Notes under the pieces: generated by a model
Seen by the model: only the letters and a program-made list of their open reading frames with translations
What the model was told of the DNA's origin: nothing
Database searches by the model: none
In this document: piece after piece, positions 15,957 through 24,155 of the stretch
Position numbering within the stretch: position 1 is the stretch's first letter
Layout of the letters: each line of letters opens with the position of its first letter
Program-made: the position numbers and the translations under genes
Origin: Subtercola sp.
GTDB taxonomy: Bacteria; Actinomycetota; Actinomycetes; Actinomycetales; Microbacteriaceae
DNA: 64,000 bases
Direction of reading: 5' to 3'
Assembly (NCBI GenBank): GCA_025463765.1
Contig: JAODBC010000019.1
Coordinates: 62,001 to 126,000, forward strand

Positions 15957-16724
15957 ATGCCTCGCCCGACAACGACACTGCGCCTCGCTGTGGTAGAGGT
16001 CACCCGGTCACGGCCTCACGATTCCGACTACCACTCCTACATCGATCTGCTCAATTCGCGGGTCGTGAACGCTGCTTCGGCACAGGGGTACTCGGTGACC
16101 CGCATCGCCGCCGCCGACGTCGGGGTCGAGTCACTGCTCGAGGCGACGAGAGACGTCGACGCCATCGTTGTGATGGGCGGAGAAGACATCGCTCCCCAGT
16201 ACTACGGGGGAGCATCCCCGTACCCGTCTGAGGGCCGCCATTACACGGCTGCAGACGAAGCGCAGATCGCTCTCGTGCGGCGGGCCGTCGACACCGCGAC
16301 TCCCTTGCTCGGCATCTGCCGCGGCCTGCAGGTCATCAACGTTGCGCTGGGCGGCACGCTGGTGCAAGACATCGGAACGCAGACGATTCACAAGAATCTC
16401 GACGTGGTCGCGGCCGAGACGATGGCCGGGCATGCGGTCGCAGTGCACTCGGCCAGCCGTTTGGCAAGCGCGCTCGGCGAACAGGTCACGGTTCAGAGTG
16501 CCCATCACCAGGCGGTGCAAACGCTCGGCTCAGGCCTGGTGGTCGTCGCGACGGCGGCCGACGGTCTGCCCGAGGCCGTGGAGCACGTCACGGCCCCCAT
16601 TCTCGGAATTCAGTGGCACCCCGAAGATCCGGGCGCCCCGGTGGGGCAGCTCGAACGGCTGCTTCGAGCGCTCAGCGACCGTGCGCTCAGCGGCCGTACA
16701 CTCGGCGACGCCTTCGCAGCCTGA
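15957..16724 (+). CDS. Class-I glutamine amidotransferase (gamma-glutamyl-GABA hydrolase-like, peptidase C26)
   Basis: 255 aa from ATG 15957. The nucleophile elbow GICRGLQVINVALGG carries the catalytic Cys, and IQWHPED supplies His and Glu. MGGEDIAPQYYG near residue 72 is the usual oxyanion/substrate region of PuuD-like hydrolases, which remove gamma-glutamyl groups from gamma-glutamyl-GABA in putrescine degradation. No other putrescine genes are nearby, so the substrate is uncertain. The C-terminus after residue 235 is a low-complexity repeat of ALSDRALSGRTLG. Confidence 0.85.
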   Translation: MPRPTTTLRLAVVEVTRSRPHDSDYHSYIDLLNSRVVNAASAQGYSVTRIAAADVGVESLLEATRDVDAIVVMGGEDIAPQYYGGASPYPSEGRHYTAADEAQIALVRRAVDTATPLLGICRGLQVINVALGGTLVQDIGTQTIHKNLDVVAAETMAGHAVAVHSASRLASALGEQVTVQSAHHQAVQTLGSGLVVVATAADGLPEAVEHVTAPILGIQWHPEDPGAPVGQLERLLRALSDRALSGRTLGDAFAA

Positions 16725-16784
16725 CCTCATCGCGCTTTCAGCCTGACGCGCCGCTAGCCTGCCAGCGTTGCTGGCCCGCCGCGC

Positions 16785-16943
16785 TCAGCGCGTGATGGTT
16801 CCGACGCTGCCGGTCGGATTGGCCTGAATGCGTCGTAGCTCGTCGCGCTCAGCGAGGCGAGGAATGCGGCCGATGATCAACGCGATGGGTAGTGACACGA
16901 TTACCCAGACCGTGCCGACCACGACGATCAATGCGAGCGTCAT
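16785..16943 (-). CDS. 52-aa single-pass membrane protein
   Basis: ATG 16943 is preceded by AAGGAG at 7-nt spacing, about the best ribosome-binding site in this window. The product starts MTLALIVVVGTVWVIVSLP, a single membrane helix, followed by a charged tail (RIPRLAERDELRRIQ) and ends at 16785. The frame is intact for 52 codons. Transcribed convergently to the amidotransferase and divergently from marR. No family is recognised; the size and design fit a small regulatory or accessory membrane peptide. Confidence 0.75.
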   Translation of the reverse strand: MTLALIVVVGTVWVIVSLPIALIIGRIPRLAERDELRRIQANPTGSVGTITR

Positions 16944-17112
16944 GTAGGACTCCTTCTGTGGTTCGTCGAGTGGGAATGATCCGTCGACGAGCTTCGAAGA
17001 GTCTGGCCCGACGCTGGGTCACTGGTGCGTTAGTTGAGAGCATAACTGTGTAAATCCACACGACACGCGACATGCGGGGTTTCTGCCGAATTTGTTCGTG
17101 TTTTTCCGGTCT

Positions 17113-17157
17113 GGCCCCTGATAGGGGGCCTAATGACCCCCGAACGGGGGCGGTTTT
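17113..17157. other. Two adjacent GC-rich hairpins in the marR/small-ORF intergenic region
   Basis: The 332-bp gap 16944-17275 between two divergent genes holds GGCCCCT/AGGGGGCC (17113-17130, loop GAT, one bulge) and CCCCC-gaac-GGGGG (17137-17150), the latter followed by CGGTTTTAGG. Read rightward the second resembles an intrinsic terminator. No rightward gene ends just before it, so it may block antisense transcription or belong to a leader RNA. Otherwise this gap contains only the marR promoter. Confidence 0.5.
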
Positions 17158-17239
17158 AGGGGATATGGCGCTGACCCTTGACGAACCGAGATCGGGGCTT
17201 GACTTCCTCGGCCACTATCAGTCCTATTTACTTCGACAG

Positions 17240-17273
17240 TTGACAGTTTGATCTCTAACTATTAGCGTTCTAA
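17240..17273 (+). promoter_or_regulatory. marR promoter with a candidate operator palindrome
   Basis: TTGACA (17240-17245), a 17-bp spacer and TAGCGT (17263-17268) form a good -35/-10 pair, 7 bases before ATG 17276. TTAG-cgtt-CTAA (17262-17273) is an inverted repeat covering the -10 and start site, where an autoregulating MarR dimer would block initiation. Confidence 0.6.
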
Positions 17274-17275
17274 AT

Positions 17276-17752
17276 ATGAACGAACCGCAGAACGCCAAAC
17301 CGACGGGTACGCAGCACGAGCTGAGGGTGACGAGCAGCCTCGAGCTGGTGCGCTGGATCGGTTGGGCTCAGCGTAAGGTCGGCGAAGACTGGATCAAGGC
17401 GCGCGAGCTCAGCCACGAGCAGGCTTTCGCCCTCGGCTTTCTGGCCCAGAACCCCGGTTCGATTCAGCGCGACATTGCGCAGATGACCCGAACGAGTGCG
17501 GCGAGTGTCTCGAGCCTTTTGCAGGGGCTCGAGCGTCGCGGCCTCGTCGAACGCCGAACGGAGGGCGGTAATGAACGCAGCAAGCGGGTGTACGCCACCC
17601 CCACGGGTGTCGATCTGATCGCGGGGTTCGAAACCGCGATGACCGCCGCAGACGACACGATTCTCGCGCCGCTGAACCAGGCGGAACGCGAGACACTGCA
17701 TGCGCTGCTCACGAAGGTGACTTCGGTACTGCCGCAGCCGACTCGGGGCTAG
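17276..17752 (+). CDS. MarR-family transcriptional regulator
   Basis: 158 aa winged-helix regulator. The recognition region is GSIQRDIAQMTRTSAASVSS (about 62-81), followed by the wing GLVERRTEGGNERSKRVYAT with the conserved D/E-R-R pattern. The dimerisation helices flank it. It is followed at 150 bp by a MATE exporter in the same direction, the usual arrangement of a repressor released by the exporter's substrate. Start at ATG 17276, 7 bases after the -10. Confidence 0.9.
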   Translation: MNEPQNAKPTGTQHELRVTSSLELVRWIGWAQRKVGEDWIKARELSHEQAFALGFLAQNPGSIQRDIAQMTRTSAASVSSLLQGLERRGLVERRTEGGNERSKRVYATPTGVDLIAGFETAMTAADDTILAPLNQAERETLHALLTKVTSVLPQPTRG

Positions 17753-17902
17753 CCGCCCGCTCGGTCGCCGAATGGATGATCGGCGAAACTCATCGGTCAA
17801 TCATCCGCCTCGTGCATTTCTTGAACTCACACGCCGCGCCGGCGTATTTCGGCGTGCCCCAAACACCTCTGCGCGGTCGAACGCGCTCGAAAAGGAGTCA
17901 TC

Positions 17903-19342
17903 ATGAGTGCCCTCACCCCCACCACTCAGGCCGACGCTGTCGGCACCAACCGCTGGTACCTCTCGGCCGCCCCGATCATCCGGGCCCTCGTGCACCTCTG
18001 TGTGCCGATGGCCGCCGCGATGATCGTCGGCGCGGTCTACAACGTCATCAACGCCGGATTCATCGGCTCGTTGCACGACGCCACCCTTCTTGCCGCCATC
18101 ACCTTCGGTACCCCCTTGCTCGGCCTCGTGATGGCGGTCGGCGGCGTTTTCGGCGTCGGTGGCGGCGCCCTGATCTCGCGTCTGCTCGGTGCTGCCGAAC
18201 ACGAACCGGCCAAAGCCGGCGAGATCAAGCACGTCTCGTCGTTCGCCCTCTGGGGCGCCATCATCACCGGCGCCGTGCTCGGCGGCGTCGGGCTGCTGCT
18301 GCTCGGGCCGCTCGTGTCAGTGCTGGGCGCCGACTCGTCGGCCATCGCCGCGACGAGCTCGTATGTCGCCGTCATGCTCGCCTTCGTACCTGTGCTCGCC
18401 GCTGCATTCTGTCTCGAACAGATCGTGCGGGCCGAGGGCGCAGCTCGCCAGGTGATGATCGGGCTCATCGCCTCGACTGTGGCGAACGTCATCTTCGACG
18501 TGCTCTTCATCTTGGTGCTGCACTGGGGCGTCGGGGGAGCGGCGCTGGCCATGGGCCTGTCGAACCTCGGTGTCGTGATCTACTTCATCGTCTGGCTGCA
18601 GCGGCACAGCGAGAACGTCAGCCTGTCGCCGCGCTGGTTCACGCTGTCGCCCGCCGTTCTCAGGCCCGTCTTCGGTGTGGGTATCGGCGAGCTGCTGCAG
18701 GCTTCGTTTCTCATCGTGACGTCACTCGTTCTCAACAACCTTGCGGTCGCCTACGGCGACAGTGCCCTGGCCGCGATGGGTGTGGCTGTGCGCATCGCGC
18801 AGGTTCCCGAATTCTTGGTGATGGGTGTGACACTCGGGGTGCTGCCGTTGCTGGCGTATTCGTACGGCAAGGGCGATCGCGAGCGGCTGCGCTCGGCGCT
18901 GCGGGTTTCGGCGATCACCGTGGGAGGCATCGTGCTGATCTCGGCGGTGACCGTGTTCGCCTTTCGCGATCAGGTGTTCTCGGCCTTCGTCGCCGATCCC
19001 TCAGTGCTGAGCATCGGAGTCACGATTCTGACGGCTCAGCTGGTGGCCATGATCGTGAACGGATTCACGGGGCTCATCACCTCGCTCTTTCAGGCCACGG
19101 GGCGTGCCTCCGCCGCGATCGTCATGTCGATGGCGCAGGGTGTGCTGTTCATTCCGATCGTGCTGCTCGGCAACCTGTGGTTCGGGCTCGCGGGAATCAT
19201 CTGGTCGCTCACCGTCTCTGAGGGTCTGGTCTTTGTCATCGGAGTCATCATGTGGCTCTCTTCGCGGCCCGCGATCGACCGCGGGTTGGCCGAGGGAAAC
19301 GCCGAACGCGCCGAGCAGGTGCTCGAGCAGGCGGCTACCTGA
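17903..19342 (+). CDS. MATE-family multidrug/metabolite exporter
   Basis: 479 aa with about twelve hydrophobic segments and the family's two-lobed repeat; the N-lobe begins at PIIRALVHLCVPMAAAMIVG and the C-lobe near VGIGELLQASFLIV. Likely a Na+- or H+-driven exporter of cationic drugs or metabolites in the cytoplasmic membrane. ATG 17903 has AAAAGGAG at 6-nt spacing. Probably controlled by the MarR protein encoded directly upstream. Confidence 0.92.
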   Translation: MSALTPTTQADAVGTNRWYLSAAPIIRALVHLCVPMAAAMIVGAVYNVINAGFIGSLHDATLLAAITFGTPLLGLVMAVGGVFGVGGGALISRLLGAAEHEPAKAGEIKHVSSFALWGAIITGAVLGGVGLLLLGPLVSVLGADSSAIAATSSYVAVMLAFVPVLAAAFCLEQIVRAEGAARQVMIGLIASTVANVIFDVLFILVLHWGVGGAALAMGLSNLGVVIYFIVWLQRHSENVSLSPRWFTLSPAVLRPVFGVGIGELLQASFLIVTSLVLNNLAVAYGDSALAAMGVAVRIAQVPEFLVMGVTLGVLPLLAYSYGKGDRERLRSALRVSAITVGGIVLISAVTVFAFRDQVFSAFVADPSVLSIGVTILTAQLVAMIVNGFTGLITSLFQATGRASAAIVMSMAQGVLFIPIVLLGNLWFGLAGIIWSLTVSEGLVFVIGVIMWLSSRPAIDRGLAEGNAERAEQVLEQAAT

Positions 19343-19421
19343 CCGGCGGCTGCCTGACCCCGACCGCCTGAACCGCGCCTGCCGGTCGCGCCCAGGCTCG
19401 ACGGTTAAACTTCGAATCACC

Positions 19422-20231
19422 ATGAGTGCCTATTTCGAACGAATCGCCCCAGACCGCTACCGCCCCACGTCGCATGCCGGGGGAGCGTGGAACGACTCGG
19501 AGATCCACTTCAGCCCGCTCGGCGGCCTGATCGTTCACGCGATCGACCTGCACCGGTCTGCGCAGGCCGACGCAGGCCGACAGCTTGTCGAGAAGCAGCT
19601 CGGGCGCATCAGCTTCGATATTCTCGGCTTTCTGGCCGCCGACGACTGCACCGTCAGCGTCGTGACAATACGGCCCGGGCGCACCATCGAGCTGATCGAG
19701 GCGACCGGCACGATCGGCGGGCGCACTGCGGTGCTCGCTCGGGCGTGGTTCATCGGAGTCGTCGACACCTCGGCGGTCGCCGGAGGTGAACCGCCGGCGC
19801 TGCCCGCACCGGATTCCCTGACGCGGTGGGCAATGGACGAGACCTGGACGGGCGGGTACGTTTCGTCAGTGGAGGTGCGGCCGGTGTCAGGCCCCGCGCC
19901 GGGGCGCACGACCGCATGGCTCGGCACGGGCATCCACCTCGTCGAAGGCGAAGAGGTCAGCCCGCATGCGTCGTTCATCGCCCTCGTCGACACCGCGAAC
20001 GGCATCGCCGTGCGTGAGTTGCCCACAGAATGGCTGTACCCGAACCTCGACCTGACCATCCACTTGTACCGTCAGCCCGTCGGGCGGTGGGTGGGGCTCG
20101 ACACCACTGTCACCTTCGGGCCGGCCGGGCACGGGCTCACCAGCAGCGTGCTGCACGACACCAGAGGCCCGGTCGGGCGTGCCGAGCAGATTCTGACCAT
20201 CCGCCCGGTGCAGCAGGAGGTCAGCCGATGA
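19422..20231 (+). CDS. Acyl-CoA thioesterase-like double hot-dog protein
   Basis: 269 aa from ATG 19422. The N-terminal GGAWNDSEIHFSPLGGLIVH and central WAMDETWTGGYVSS.EVRPV segments match the TesB/thioesterase-like superfamily built from two hot-dog folds, which hydrolyses acyl-CoA thioesters. Specificity is not readable. Its stop overlaps the ATG of the RraA-like gene (ATGA), so the two are cotranslated. A TTAAAC hexamer lies about 11 bases before the ATG. Confidence 0.8.
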   Translation: MSAYFERIAPDRYRPTSHAGGAWNDSEIHFSPLGGLIVHAIDLHRSAQADAGRQLVEKQLGRISFDILGFLAADDCTVSVVTIRPGRTIELIEATGTIGGRTAVLARAWFIGVVDTSAVAGGEPPALPAPDSLTRWAMDETWTGGYVSSVEVRPVSGPAPGRTTAWLGTGIHLVEGEEVSPHASFIALVDTANGIAVRELPTEWLYPNLDLTIHLYRQPVGRWVGLDTTVTFGPAGHGLTSSVLHDTRGPVGRAEQILTIRPVQQEVSR

Positions 20232-21004
20232 GTGCAGTCGAGGAGGGTGCAGTCGAGCAGAGCGCAGTCGAGGAGGGTGCAGTCGAGCAGAGTGCAGTCG
20301 AGCAGAGCGCAGTCGAGCGGGGTTCGTTTGCAGACCTCACCACACCGCACGTAGCCGACGCGCTGATGCGCCTGGGCATTCCCGTGCGCAGCGCCCCAGC
20401 ATCGGTGCATCCGATCTCCCGGGGCACGCACCTCGTCGGCCGCGCGCTCGTTGTGCGTCACTACGGCAGTGTCGACATCTTTCTCGAGGCGCTCGAGAAC
20501 GCCGAATCCGGTGATGTGCTGGTCGTCGACAACGCGGGCCGCGACGACGAGGCCTGTGTCGGTGATCTGGTCGCGCTCGAAGTGGCGCGTGCGGGCCTGT
20601 CGGGCATCGTCATCTGGGGTCTGCACCGCGACACGAGCGACCTGCTCGACATCGGCCTGCCGCTCTTCAGCCAGGGTGCTCTGCCCGTCGGGCCGCAGCG
20701 TCTCGACCCGCAAGAAGCGGATGCCCTGACCTCGGCCCGGTTCGGAGCACACAGCATCACGGCCGCAGACTTCGTGCTCGGCGACGACGACGGTGTGCTC
20801 TTCGCTCCTCTCGGTCGAGCGGCGGAAATCGCCGCGACCGCTCGCGCCATCCGCGACACAGAGCGCCGTCAGGCCGACCGCATGCGCGAGGGCACAAGCC
20901 TGCGCTCGCAGACACGATTCGCCGAGTTTCTCGCAGCGCGCGACGCTACCGGGCTTACGTTTCGTCAGCACCTGCGCCGTGTCGGCGGTGAAATCGAGGA
21001 GTAG
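20228..21004 (+). CDS. RraA-family protein (HMG/CHA aldolase-like)
   Basis: 258 aa from ATG 20228. The fold's core is GDLVALEVARAGLSGIVIWG followed by LHRDTSDL, the segment corresponding to the G-x20-R-D motif of HMG aldolase/RraA proteins; the D in FVLGDDDGVLF is the usual metal-binding end. Family members are aldolases/decarboxylases or RNase E inhibitors, and an aldolase-type role is more likely in an actinobacterium. The first 32 residues are a repeat of AVEQS/AVEEG not part of the domain. Cotranslated with the thioesterase. Confidence 0.8.
   Translation: MSAVEEGAVEQSAVEEGAVEQSAVEQSAVERGSFADLTTPHVADALMRLGIPVRSAPASVHPISRGTHLVGRALVVRHYGSVDIFLEALENAESGDVLVVDNAGRDDEACVGDLVALEVARAGLSGIVIWGLHRDTSDLLDIGLPLFSQGALPVGPQRLDPQEADALTSARFGAHSITAADFVLGDDDGVLFAPLGRAAEIAATARAIRDTERRQADRMREGTSLRSQTRFAEFLAARDATGLTFRQHLRRVGGEIEE
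20234..20322 (+). repeat. 15-bp in-frame tandem repeat, six copies
   Basis: Units GCAGTCGAGCAGAGC/GCAGTCGAGGAGGGT begin at 20234, 20249, 20264, 20279, 20294 and 20309 and encode AVEQS/AVEEG at the N-terminus of the RraA-like protein. The unit keeps frame, so copy-number change would alter length without disrupting the gene. Confidence 0.9.
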
Positions 21005-21058
21005 GCGGGTTCGTTGTTCAGCTACTAGACACCAAAGACTCGCATCTGCTCGACTTTG

Positions 21059-21499
21059 TCAGCTGGTGAGCGCCGTCTCGAGGGCGTCGAAGTTGAGCTG
21101 CCAGGCGAGGGTCACGCCTTCGTACTGTTCCGGCGTGAGATTGCCTCCCGTCTGACTGAAGTGCAGCTGGGTGCCGTCGTCGACAGCAGTGAGGGTGACC
21201 GAGATGAGTTCCCGCGCCTCTCCGGGCTCGTCGGTCATCGTGAACACGAGCGTGTTGGGTCGATTGATTTCGACGTACTCGCCGTAGAAGCGGTAGTCGG
21301 GCGTGCCGTCGCCGAGCATCATGGTCGCTTCCCAGAGGCCACCGGGCCGAGCATCCAAGGTTAAAGACTCCAGAGGCACCTCGACATCGATGCCGCCCCA
21401 CCAGGCGGCGAAAGTCTGCGGCGACACCCAGGCGTCGAAGACCTGTTCGGGAGTTGCGGCGAACGTGCGGGTGATGGTTGAGGCGAGGGAATCGGTCAT
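21059..21499 (-). CDS. SRPBCC/AHSA1-domain protein
   Basis: 146 aa from ATG 21499, with AAAGG at about 8-nt spacing. The START-like fold is evident from ITRTFAATPEQVFDAWVSP at the N-terminus, FAAWWGG, LDARPGGLWEATM and the C-terminal helix LAWQLNFDALETAL. Such proteins bind hydrophobic ligands; many sit beside ArsR regulators, but none is present here. Function undefined. The gene upstream on the other side is the broken LysM lipoprotein; 54 bp separate it from the RraA-like gene, which converges on it. Confidence 0.85.
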   Translation of the reverse strand: MTDSLASTITRTFAATPEQVFDAWVSPQTFAAWWGGIDVEVPLESLTLDARPGGLWEATMMLGDGTPDYRFYGEYVEINRPNTLVFTMTDEPGEARELISVTLTAVDDGTQLHFSQTGGNLTPEQYEGVTLAWQLNFDALETALTS

Positions 21500-21569
21500 T
21501 ACGCGTGCCTTTCGTGTTGTGACGGCCGCAGCGGCTTTCAACAGTAACTGCGACCTCCCGCGGGGCGGG

Positions 21570-22371
21570 TCAGCGGTGCGACTGATTCAGGTTGAGGGTT
21601 TCGCCTGCGATGACTTCGTCGCTGTTCCCGGTGCGTCTGGTGGGGTTGAGGTAGAGCACGTCGTCGTTCGTGAGGCCGAAACGTTCGGCGATGCCGTCGA
21701 GCGTGTCACCGGTCGCGACGTCGTAGGAGGTGATCTGCCCGGTGCTCAGTGTCACCTTTCCGGTTGCGCCCTGGCCGGTTCCTTTGTCGACTGCCACTGC
21801 GACGGTGCGGGATGCTGGCAGGGCCCAGGTTAGTGTTGCTGTCGCGATGATCGTTCCAGCGCAACTGGTGTCGGTCGATGCAGCGACGAGTACCGCGTTA
21901 GCCAGGAAGGTCGGGTCATCGCTCAAGAAGGAGGCTGCGGGGCCGAGAGAATACGACGACTGCGAGGCCGTGCTGATGTCGCCCGTTGAGATGGCGAAGC
22001 TGGGGCTGTAGCAGGCGTCGGTGGGGTCGTCGGATTGATCGAGCAGGCTGAGGCTGGCTTCGGCTGCCGTGTCTGTTACGAAGTTGTCGAGGCGAACTTC
22101 GACGTTGTTTTCGGCTGCTGTGACGACCGATACGCCACCGGTGATGCCGCCGTCAGATGACTTCCAGACGCCCGTCGCGAGGGTCAACGGGCTCGTGACC
22201 GTCGGCGCCGCGTCGATCGGCGCACGTGACTGTCTGGAAGCGGATGCGCTCGTCGGGCTCGAACTCACGCCGGCCTGGGATGGGGTGGTCGATGTTGCAT
22301 CCTGCAAGGCAGAGCATGGCGACCAGCCCGACAGCGCCAGCGCCAGCCATGCAGGTTTCGCGTTTGAGCAT
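21570..22371 (-). pseudogene. LysM-type lipoprotein, frameshifted after the lipobox
   Basis: ATG 22371 opens a lipoprotein signal peptide (MLKRETCMAGAGAVGLVAML) ending in the lipobox LAGC. Right after the Cys codon the frame becomes wrong; moving forward by one base gives the expected Ser/Thr-rich linker (TSTTPSQAGVSSSPTSAS) and then about 240 residues ending in a LysM-like domain, YDVATGDTLDGIAERFG, and GETLNLNQSHR at 21570. One extra base near 22294 explains it, so this is a recent pseudogene or a sequencing error. The ectodomain resembles the intact lipoprotein at 48320-48793. Confidence 0.7.
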
Positions 22372-22447
22372 CAGGCCCTTCGGTGTCTGCGAATCTTGTG
22401 GCGATGCGTGCGTTCGATACGCACGACGCTATCAGCGCGGCGCATTT

Positions 22448-23095
22448 CTACGTGGTCGTACCGGTGGATGCTCGGATGTCGCGTTGCGCATCGATGAGAC
22501 GTTGGCCGCGAACGAATCTGGGGACGCTGAACGTGGTGACGAACAGATGAACGTTCAAGGTCGTGCCGCCGTCACCGTTGTCGAGATGAAGCTCAAGACT
22601 CGGCACTATTCGTGCTCCGCTTTGCGATTCTCCGATACCGGTGGAGTGCAGCATCGACGTGGGGAAAGAAGCTTGCTCACGGGGTCTTCTCGACCCGGCG
22701 AAGAATCGGATCGAGCTTGTATCGGCGACGAGGGTCACGTACGAGGCCTGGCGAACCTTGCTGCGGCGCCCGTAGAGCCGAACCGAGAGTTCGTCGATCT
22801 GCCTGACCAATGTGGGGTCGGTGACAACATCGGCACGATACGCCGAGGGGTACATCTCCGCCAGCGATCGGGCCCGGGCCGTGTTCCGCCAGTCGAAGAA
22901 CGCGAACAGCACGAGCGTGAAAAGCAGGATTCCAACCACGCCGAGCCCCGCGACCGACACAATCGAAAGCCAGCCGAGCCCCTCGTTGTGAGCCGCTATC
23001 AACCGAACGGCGACACCGATAATGCCGAGCGCCAAGAGTATGACAAAGACGGTCACCGAGCCTCGGTCGAACTTTCGCCCCCGAGCTTGTTCCAC
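22448..23095 (-). CDS. Membrane protein of unknown function
   Basis: 215 aa with two hydrophobic segments at about residues 12-34 and 42-66, then a soluble C-terminal domain starting near DWRNTARARSL. No catalytic motif or family is recognised. It follows the S4-domain gene by 63 bp in the same direction and could share its transcript. The stop at 22448 precedes the LysM lipoprotein start by 76 bp. Confidence 0.7.
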   Translation of the reverse strand: MEQARGRKFDRGSVTVFVILLALGIIGVAVRLIAAHNEGLGWLSIVSVAGLGVVGILLFTLVLFAFFDWRNTARARSLAEMYPSAYRADVVTDPTLVRQIDELSVRLYGRRSKVRQASYVTLVADTSSIRFFAGSRRPREQASFPTSMLHSTGIGESQSGARIVPSLELHLDNGDGGTTLNVHLFVTTFSVPRFVRGQRLIDAQRDIRASTGTTT

Positions 23096-23158
23096 GTGCC
23101 GATACTAGCCCGATCGCTGGCCGGCCTTCACTCCGACGAAGAGTGACCACGCGACACC

Positions 23159-23386
23159 TCACGGGCAGACGCGCACCCTGCGCCCGTCGAAACTGACGAT
23201 GTCGCCGAGCTGCAGCTGCCTTCCTCGGCGCCGATCGACCTCCCCGTTCACCATCACCTGGCCATTCACGATGGCGTCTTTCACGTGCCCACCGGAGTCG
23301 AGGAATCCAGCGAACTTCAGAAACTGCCCGAGACGGATGATCTCACCACCGATCGGGATGTCGTCGACCGAAGCCTGGTTCGTCAT
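23159..23386 (-). CDS. RNA-binding S4-domain protein (YbcJ/YaaA-like)
   Basis: 75 aa, essentially one S4 domain: IRLGQFLKFAGFLDSGGHVK, VNGQVMVNGEVDRRRGRQL and GDIVSFDGRRVRV. The basic stretch RRRGRQ on the second half is the RNA-contact face. Stand-alone S4 proteins of this size bind structured RNA, often ribosomal. ATG 23386. Upstream is the 19-bp repeat array shared with the divergent regulator gene. Confidence 0.88.
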   Translation of the reverse strand: MTNQASVDDIPIGGEIIRLGQFLKFAGFLDSGGHVKDAIVNGQVMVNGEVDRRRGRQLQLGDIVSFDGRRVRVCP

Positions 23387-23475
23387 CCCGAAAGGCTAGC
23401 CGACCCCAGCCCCCTGCAAGCCGAACGCCGAGCGGCACGAAGAGGTACCCCACCGTTTCGGCGGAGCGACGCCCA

Positions 23476-23563
23476 ATTCGCGCAGCGTCACCCACTTCGC
23501 GGAGCGTCACCGACTTCGCGGAGCGTCACCGACTTCGCAGAGCGTCACCGACTTCGCAGAGCG
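23476..23563. repeat. 19-bp tandem repeat, about four and a half copies
   Basis: Unit CTTCGCGGAGCGTCACCGA starts at 23495, 23514, 23533 and 23552, with a degenerate copy before. It lies in the divergent region between the S4 gene and the PopR-like regulator, ending 4 bp before the regulator's operator. The last copies contain GCAGAG, similar to an operator half-site. Confidence 0.88.
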
Positions 23564-23566
23564 GAT

Positions 23567-23581
23567 TCTGCTGTGAGCAGA
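23567..23581 (+). promoter_or_regulatory. Operator palindrome TCTGCT-N3-AGCAGA upstream of the regulator
   Basis: TCTGCTgtgAGCAGA is a perfect 6+6 palindrome with a 3-base centre, 42 bp before the GTG at 23624. The same site, with one outer mismatch, precedes the clpP pair at 25475-25489. It resembles the Streptomyces PopR site TCTGCC-N3-GGCAGA as I recall it. Confidence 0.7.
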
Positions 23582-23623
23582 TTCGTGATGACGGATGATC
23601 GTGGTTGATGGTTCACTGGGAAG

Positions 23624-24142
23624 GTGACCGAGACAGCCGAGCCCGTGACGCCGCAGAGCCGCCCGACCGCGCAGAGCCGTCCGACCGCGCAGAGCCGTCC
23701 GACGGCGCAGAGCCGTCCGACGGCGCAGAGCCGTCCGACGGCGCAGAGCCGCCCGCTCGACGAACTCTGGAGGCGAGCGCTCGGGCGACAGCTGCGCGAA
23801 CTCCGCCTGGCGCGTGGTGAGCGTCTCGACGACACAGCGACCCGGGCCGGCATCTCTCCCCAGTACCTGTCCGAAGTCGAGCGCGGCCGAAAAGACGCCT
23901 CGAGTGAGATGATCGGCGCTATCGTCGGTGCGCTGCAGAGCCGGCTCGCCGACATTCTGCTGCGCGTCGCCGACGACCTCTCGACGGGCTACGCTTCGGC
24001 CCAGGTCATCGACATCAGGTCGACCACCTCTCGGGGAGGGCCGCGAAGCGAGCACGGCGGTACGCCGTTCGACGTTTCCGTGTCGATTGCCGGCATGTCG
24101 GTCACGGGCATGTCGATCGCTGCCCTGCCGGTCGCCGCCTGA
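23624..24142 (+). CDS. PopR/ClgR-type XRE regulator with C-terminal VAA
   Basis: 172 aa. Residues about 50-105 form an HTH_XRE domain with the ClgR/PopR signature GISPQYLSEVERGRKDASSE, where the YLSE.ERGRK.ASSE core is highly characteristic. In Streptomyces, ClgR and PopR activate clp genes and are themselves ClpP substrates recognised by C-terminal alanines; this protein ends LPVAA. Six in-frame 18-bp units encode QSRPTA at residues 11-46 (bases 23653-23761), an extension not needed by the domain, so a start after it is possible. The GTG at 23624 has no well-spaced ribosome-binding site. Converges on the clpP pair, 71 bp away. Confidence 0.85.
   Translation: MTETAEPVTPQSRPTAQSRPTAQSRPTAQSRPTAQSRPTAQSRPLDELWRRALGRQLRELRLARGERLDDTATRAGISPQYLSEVERGRKDASSEMIGAIVGALQSRLADILLRVADDLSTGYASAQVIDIRSTTSRGGPRSEHGGTPFDVSVSIAGMSVTGMSIAALPVAA
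23653..23761 (+). repeat. 18-bp in-frame tandem repeat, six copies
   Basis: Units CAGAGCCGTCCGACCGCG start at 23654, 23672, 23690, 23708, 23726 and 23744, encoding QSRPTA at the N-terminus of the PopR-like regulator. Confidence 0.92.
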
Positions 24143-24155
24143 AACCCAGCGTCAC

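Noticed and set aside
23476-23563. CRISPR array or phage repeat
   Set aside because: Direct head-to-tail 19-bp units without spacers.
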